This document shows positions 60,475 to 64,000 of a DNA stretch of 64,000 nucleotides, piece by piece. Positions within the stretch are counted from its first letter, which is position 1. The number at the start of each line of letters is the position of its first letter. The position numbers and the translations under genes are program-made. Origin of the DNA: CBDCIS01 sp965217565 (lineage in GTDB: Bacteria > Chloroflexota > Dehalococcoidia > Lucifugimonadales > CATOSD01). Location of the stretch: assembly GCA_965217565.1 (NCBI GenBank), contig CBDCIS010000010.1, positions 248,001 through 312,000 on the forward strand, read 5' to 3'. A model generated the notes under the pieces. That model had not been told where the DNA came from and did not search any database. It saw only the letters and a program-made list of their open reading frames with translations.

Positions 60475-60663
60475 AATCACTCCTTATTTGTCCAGCGAAC
60501 AGTGCTGGCATTGTCCTGCGCCAAGGCCTGGCGGGCGACGTTACGGCCGCGCCCCGCCGATTTATGGGGGTATTATAGCAAGGCTGACGCCCTCTCAATC
60601 GTAACGACCGGGAGAACGTCAGCCCATGCTTGTTTGCTGCTAACTCGGAGACCTAGCTAAGCC

Positions 60664-62415
60664 CTACTGCTTAACCGAGACTCCGTAAACCAGGGGATAC
60701 AGCCAGTTGCCCACATTTTCCAATACGTCCGTGCGATAGGCGCGGGGGTTGGAGAACATCGCAACGTTGCGAGGCCACTCATCCCAGTACAGCGCGTCGT
60801 ACTGTTTGACGAGCTCGATCTGTGCGACAGGGTCCAGCTCCTCGGCAAACCTAGTGCGAATGTCCTGTGCCCTTCCGCCTGGATCCTGCCAGTACGACGG
60901 GTACTTGCCCTTCGTATAGCTGTTAGTGTGAGGTCCGAGCGGGTCAACCCCGTTGAAGAAGTTGCTCCAGCCCATGCTCATCTCCCACTCCGTGGGCTCT
61001 GGCGAACGCTGCAACTCGCCGCTCGCCGCCGTATCTACCGCCAGGATTTCCGACGTGAAGCCTATGCCTTCCAGCGTCTCCTTTACTACGAGCGCCGCCT
61101 CGGGGATGAAGGTGCTGTCAACGGAGATAACGCGAACGTGCGCTCCCGCTACACCTTCGTCCTTGACTATCTGGGCCGCCCTCGCGGCGTCGCCGGAGAT
61201 GCTCTGGAACTGGTCGCCGTAGCCCTGCGCGCCGTCGCTCCACTTGGTTCCGCAGTGGATGTAGAACGCGCACTGCCGCCACCACTCGTCGTCGCCGATG
61301 GCCGCCGTCATCACGCGGTCAATGGGAAGCGCGATCGCGACTGCTTGGCGAACCTTGGGGTTGTCGAACGGCGGCTGCCACTGGTTCCAATTTATCGTGC
61401 CCATGTTCATGCGGCCCACACGCTGAAGCTGGATGTCGCTATTGTTCTCCAGCGTCTTGGCCACGTCCAGCTTGAAGTCGTCGAGGAAGTGGACCTCGCC
61501 TGTCTGTAGCGCGGCTCCTCGAGAAGCGTGGTCCGCAATCACGAGCACCTCTTGCTTGTCAACCAGCACTTCCAGATTGCCGGCCAGGAAGTCGTTGGGT
61601 TCGTCCCTGGCTATGAAGTCGTCAAACCTCTCCAGGAACACGCCCTTGCCAGGCACCCACTCAACGAAACTAAAGGGGCCGGTGCCGATGGCGGTCTTGG
61701 TGGCCTCGTCGCCCTTGCCTCCGGCGGGGTTCTTCCAAATGTCCTCGTGCATCACGGACGGCATGAACGGGTCTATCTGGGCCATGATGGTGAGGATGTA
61801 AGACGACGGCTTGTCCAGCGTGACCGTAAGGGTCGTGTCGTCTATCTTGTTGAACATGTGGTCAATGTTCGTGTCGCCCTCGGCGTTGCCCGAGAAGCCC
61901 CGGTAGAAAGACCTCGAAATGCTGCTGAGCACGGCGTTGCGCTTGATGCTCGCGATGATGTCCTCGACCCTCAGCGGGGCGCCGTTGTGGAACGTCTTGC
62001 CCTCTCGCAGCTTGAACGTCCAGGTCATGTTGTCGTCGGTGTTCCAGGACTCTACCAGCTGTGGCTGGACGTTGAATTCGCCGTCGCGGGTGAACAGCTG
62101 CTCATAGACCTGGCGTCCAATGAAGCCGGTCATGATGAGGCCGGTCGCGTGCGGGTCAACGAACGTGAAGGTCCCGGCGTGGCCGACTACCTTAACCGTC
62201 CCGCCCGTTTGGCCCGTCATGCCCGTGCCGGGCACCATCGCCGGCGCCTGTGTGGGTGCGGCCATAACCGCAGTGGGTGCTGCCATAGCTGCGGTGGGCG
62301 CTGCCGGCGGAGCCGCGGTGGGTGCGGCTTCTTCCTCTTCTGCCGAACTGCAGGCCAATACCACGAATGCCATAGCGACAATCAATGCCAGTGGCAATAA
62401 TCGTATCGCTTTCAA
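60664..62415 (-). CDS. Peptide-type ABC substrate-binding lipoprotein
   Basis: A 583-residue SBP_bac_5 family lipoprotein. The signal peptide (KAIRLLPLALIVAMAFVVLAC) ends in the lipobox VLAC. A tether of Ala/Pro/Thr repeats (about residues 28-62) is followed by the two-lobed binding protein with WTFKLREGKTFHNGAPL, typical of DppA/OppA. It delivers a peptide or other small molecule to the DppBC-like permeases encoded downstream. First gene of the operon. Confidence 0.92.
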   Translation of the reverse strand: MKAIRLLPLALIVAMAFVVLACSSAEEEEAAPTAAPPAAPTAAMAAPTAVMAAPTQAPAMVPGTGMTGQTGGTVKVVGHAGTFTFVDPHATGLIMTGFIGRQVYEQLFTRDGEFNVQPQLVESWNTDDNMTWTFKLREGKTFHNGAPLRVEDIIASIKRNAVLSSISRSFYRGFSGNAEGDTNIDHMFNKIDDTTLTVTLDKPSSYILTIMAQIDPFMPSVMHEDIWKNPAGGKGDEATKTAIGTGPFSFVEWVPGKGVFLERFDDFIARDEPNDFLAGNLEVLVDKQEVLVIADHASRGAALQTGEVHFLDDFKLDVAKTLENNSDIQLQRVGRMNMGTINWNQWQPPFDNPKVRQAVAIALPIDRVMTAAIGDDEWWRQCAFYIHCGTKWSDGAQGYGDQFQSISGDAARAAQIVKDEGVAGAHVRVISVDSTFIPEAALVVKETLEGIGFTSEILAVDTAASGELQRSPEPTEWEMSMGWSNFFNGVDPLGPHTNSYTKGKYPSYWQDPGGRAQDIRTRFAEELDPVAQIELVKQYDALYWDEWPRNVAMFSNPRAYRTDVLENVGNWLYPLVYGVSVKQ

Positions 62416-62702
62416 AGGATACCTCCTTGTTTCTCTTTGTGAACTCTTCTCTTCCTCATTCTCCGGTTCGGAAAACCCGTAGTGTAAATCACACCTCCGA
62501 CTCTACTGAGATTTTGCATGGCCGTTGGGAATACTCTACTGAGATGGCATTTATACTCCAAAGTGCCGCCCGTTGTCAAGTTTATGCTTACCGCATCTCC
62601 GAATCCGGCGCAAAATCGCTCGGCCACCACTAGGGGCAATCCGTTGTGGCTGTCCTGGCCATCGTTGCGCCCGTCGGCAAAGCCTCAGACAACCTGCCCG
62701 CG

Positions 62703-64000
62703 TTATTCCAACGAGTACAGCGTTCCCTCGGAGGTCGCCACGTACAGCGCCCCCTCCGCGAACACCGGCGTCGAGGTTATCTCCCCGTCCAACTCCGTGC
62801 GCCAGAGGTCTTTGCCCGTGAGCGCGTCAATCCCGTACAATCGGCCGTCCGTGTCGCCCACCAGCAGGGTCGTGTTCACCATCGACGGCGAGGCCAAGAT
62901 GGAACTCTCCGCTTGGAACTCCCACACACCCGCGCCGCTGTCGTTATTGACCGCGAAGACCGCGCCGGACCCGGACGCCGCATAGACGTTGTTCCACGCC
63001 GCCACGGGCGTTGTGCGAAACTCCTTGCCTCGCTTCCTGAAGTACCACAGCGAACCCTTTTGCGTTGGCGCGACGCTTATCATATTCCAGTAGTATAGTT
63101 GCGCCCGGACCCGGAGCAGCGCTTTCTCGAACGGCAGGTTCCGCACGGACCAGTCGATCGCTCGGATTCGCCCGCCGCGGTCCGCAACGTAGGCGCGCTT
63201 GCCCCGCATGACCGCGCCACCCCTTGCAGGCCCCGCCGTCTTGAAGTCCATGAGAAACGCGCCGCTGTCGCGGTCGAGCGTATAGAAGCGGTTGGTCAGG
63301 TCGGTAAACGTCACCACGTCTTCATTCACCGCCGGCCCGGACTGTATCGAGTCTCGCGCCTTGTAGCTCCAACGCCGTTCTCCGCTCGCCGCGTCCAGCG
63401 CATAGACATGCCAGTCGTTCGACCCAACATAGACCACCCCTTCGTAAACCGCCGGCGGCGAAAGCACCGGCTTCTCGGTTTCGAACTCCCATCGGAGTTC
63501 TCCCGTTCCCCTGTCCAGCGCGATTACGCGGCCATCCTCCACGCCCACGATCACCAGGTCGCCGGCCACGGCGAGCGACGACCGCATGAGGGCGCCCGTC
63601 GCGTGCTCCCAGGCCACGTTGCCGGACGCCGCTTCGAGGGAGACCACCCTGCCGTCCATGACCGAAAGAAAGACGGCTCCGTCAACCACGGCGGGCGAGC
63701 TAAGGATAGGCGCGCCTGCGTCGAATCGCCACTTCACCTCGCTCGGCGGCTTGAAAACCCGCGCTTCGACGAAGGCGTTGCGCTCGGGCCCTCTGTGGGC
63801 CATGGGCCACACGCCTTCGTGCGGAATCGAGCCGATGGAGGATGCGGGTGACGACGCGAACCGGATGGGGCCGTAGTAGTCATAGAGCGAGTTGCCAATC
63901 AGGGCCAGTACGAGGAGAAGGACAGCCGCCAGGCTCCGCCTGGTGCGCAGCGTCCGTAAAGCGATGCCGGCCCAGCGCCGGAGCGCCGGCCCCTGGCTGA
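62703..64000 (-). CDS. Membrane-anchored PQQ-like propeller, 5' end outside window
   Basis: At least 432 residues, open to the window edge (the first codon in frame is at 63998). A basic stretch (LRRWAGIALRTLRTRRS) is followed by a single anchor (LAAVLLLVLALIGNSLYDYYG), then the extracellular part starting WPMAHRGPERNA. Repeats of the PQQ/BamB type follow (for example GTGELRWEFETEKPVLSPPA and NDWHVYALDAASGERRWSY). This gives about seven to eight blades. No cofactor residues can be assigned. An internal GTG at 63812 would miss the anchor, so the true start is upstream. Confidence 0.85.
   Translation of the reverse strand, partial: SQGPALRRWAGIALRTLRTRRSLAAVLLLVLALIGNSLYDYYGPIRFASSPASSIGSIPHEGVWPMAHRGPERNAFVEARVFKPPSEVKWRFDAGAPILSSPAVVDGAVFLSVMDGRVVSLEAASGNVAWEHATGALMRSSLAVAGDLVIVGVEDGRVIALDRGTGELRWEFETEKPVLSPPAVYEGVVYVGSNDWHVYALDAASGERRWSYKARDSIQSGPAVNEDVVTFTDLTNRFYTLDRDSGAFLMDFKTAGPARGGAVMRGKRAYVADRGGRIRAIDWSVRNLPFEKALLRVRAQLYYWNMISVAPTQKGSLWYFRKRGKEFRTTPVAAWNNVYAASGSGAVFAVNNDSGAGVWEFQAESSILASPSMVNTTLLVGDTDGRLYGIDALTGKDLWRTELDGEITSTPVFAEGALYVATSEGTLYSLE

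Overview
The window is a 64 kb, high-GC bacterial chromosome segment. No rRNA, tRNA or CRISPR array was found. Gene content points to a heterotrophic Chloroflexota lineage of the SAR202/Dehalococcoidia type. The supporting genes are many SDR oxidoreductases, class III aminotransferases, FAH-family and cyclase-family hydrolases, an enolase-superfamily enzyme, a molybdenum hydroxylase, and frequent GTG/TTG starts behind strong AGGAGG-like sites. This assignment is an inference from gene content, not a phylogenetic result.

Layout. 1-8.5 kb: metabolic singletons (aldo/keto reductase, threonine synthase, class III aminotransferase, a frameshifted SDR, CcdA, FAH hydrolase) plus a decayed phage-type HTH gene. 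8.7-10.8 kb: orphan D12 adenine methylase and an IS630 element. 11-18.6 kb: QueF, heme-exporter CcmAB, a 2-oxoacid:acceptor oxidoreductase (KorAB) and an MFS transporter. 18.8-23.0 kb: an incomplete phage head gene island (prohead protease, HK97 capsid, HTH protein, connector, tail completion). 23.3-27.3 kb: enolase-superfamily enzyme, PAC2 protein, alpha/beta hydrolase and two small genes that share an upstream motif. 27.5-35.5 kb: a co-directional run of three SDRs, a three-subunit molybdenum hydroxylase interrupted by a toxin-antitoxin pair, and trehalose phosphatase. 36-39.4 kb: cyclase, MFS transporter and an IS5-type element. 39.56-39.90 kb: an ArsC/Spx-like gene with an in-frame UGA at the first cysteine of the CxxC motif and a hairpin matching the bacterial SECIS rules. 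40-46 kb: lipoprotein, homoserine dehydrogenase, PpiC-type foldase and rpsF-ssb-rpsR. 46-50.4 kb: a second cyclase, a HicA-HicB fusion, a GSA-type aminotransferase and AlkA. 50.6-54.4 kb: DUF1800, NHL propeller and DUF1501. 54.4-62.4 kb: a peptide-type ABC transporter operon carrying a 1048-residue Asp-box/VPS10-like propeller protein and an amidohydrolase. 62.7-64 kb: a membrane-anchored PQQ-type propeller that runs off the window.

The intergenic spaces hold several families of small palindromic or inverted-repeat elements (MITE/REP-like). One family has GCTGTATCAGTTTAGTCGG ends and a GTAGGGGC/GCCCCTAC core. A second is about 120 bp long with a CCCGCTTTCGCGGGA hairpin. A third is C-rich.

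The most notable candidate is the selenocysteine-encoding ArsC-like gene, which automatic calling would truncate. Next are the HicA-HicB fusion, the toxin-antitoxin pair inside the hydroxylase operon, the minimal phage head island, and the propeller protein inside a peptide ABC operon.
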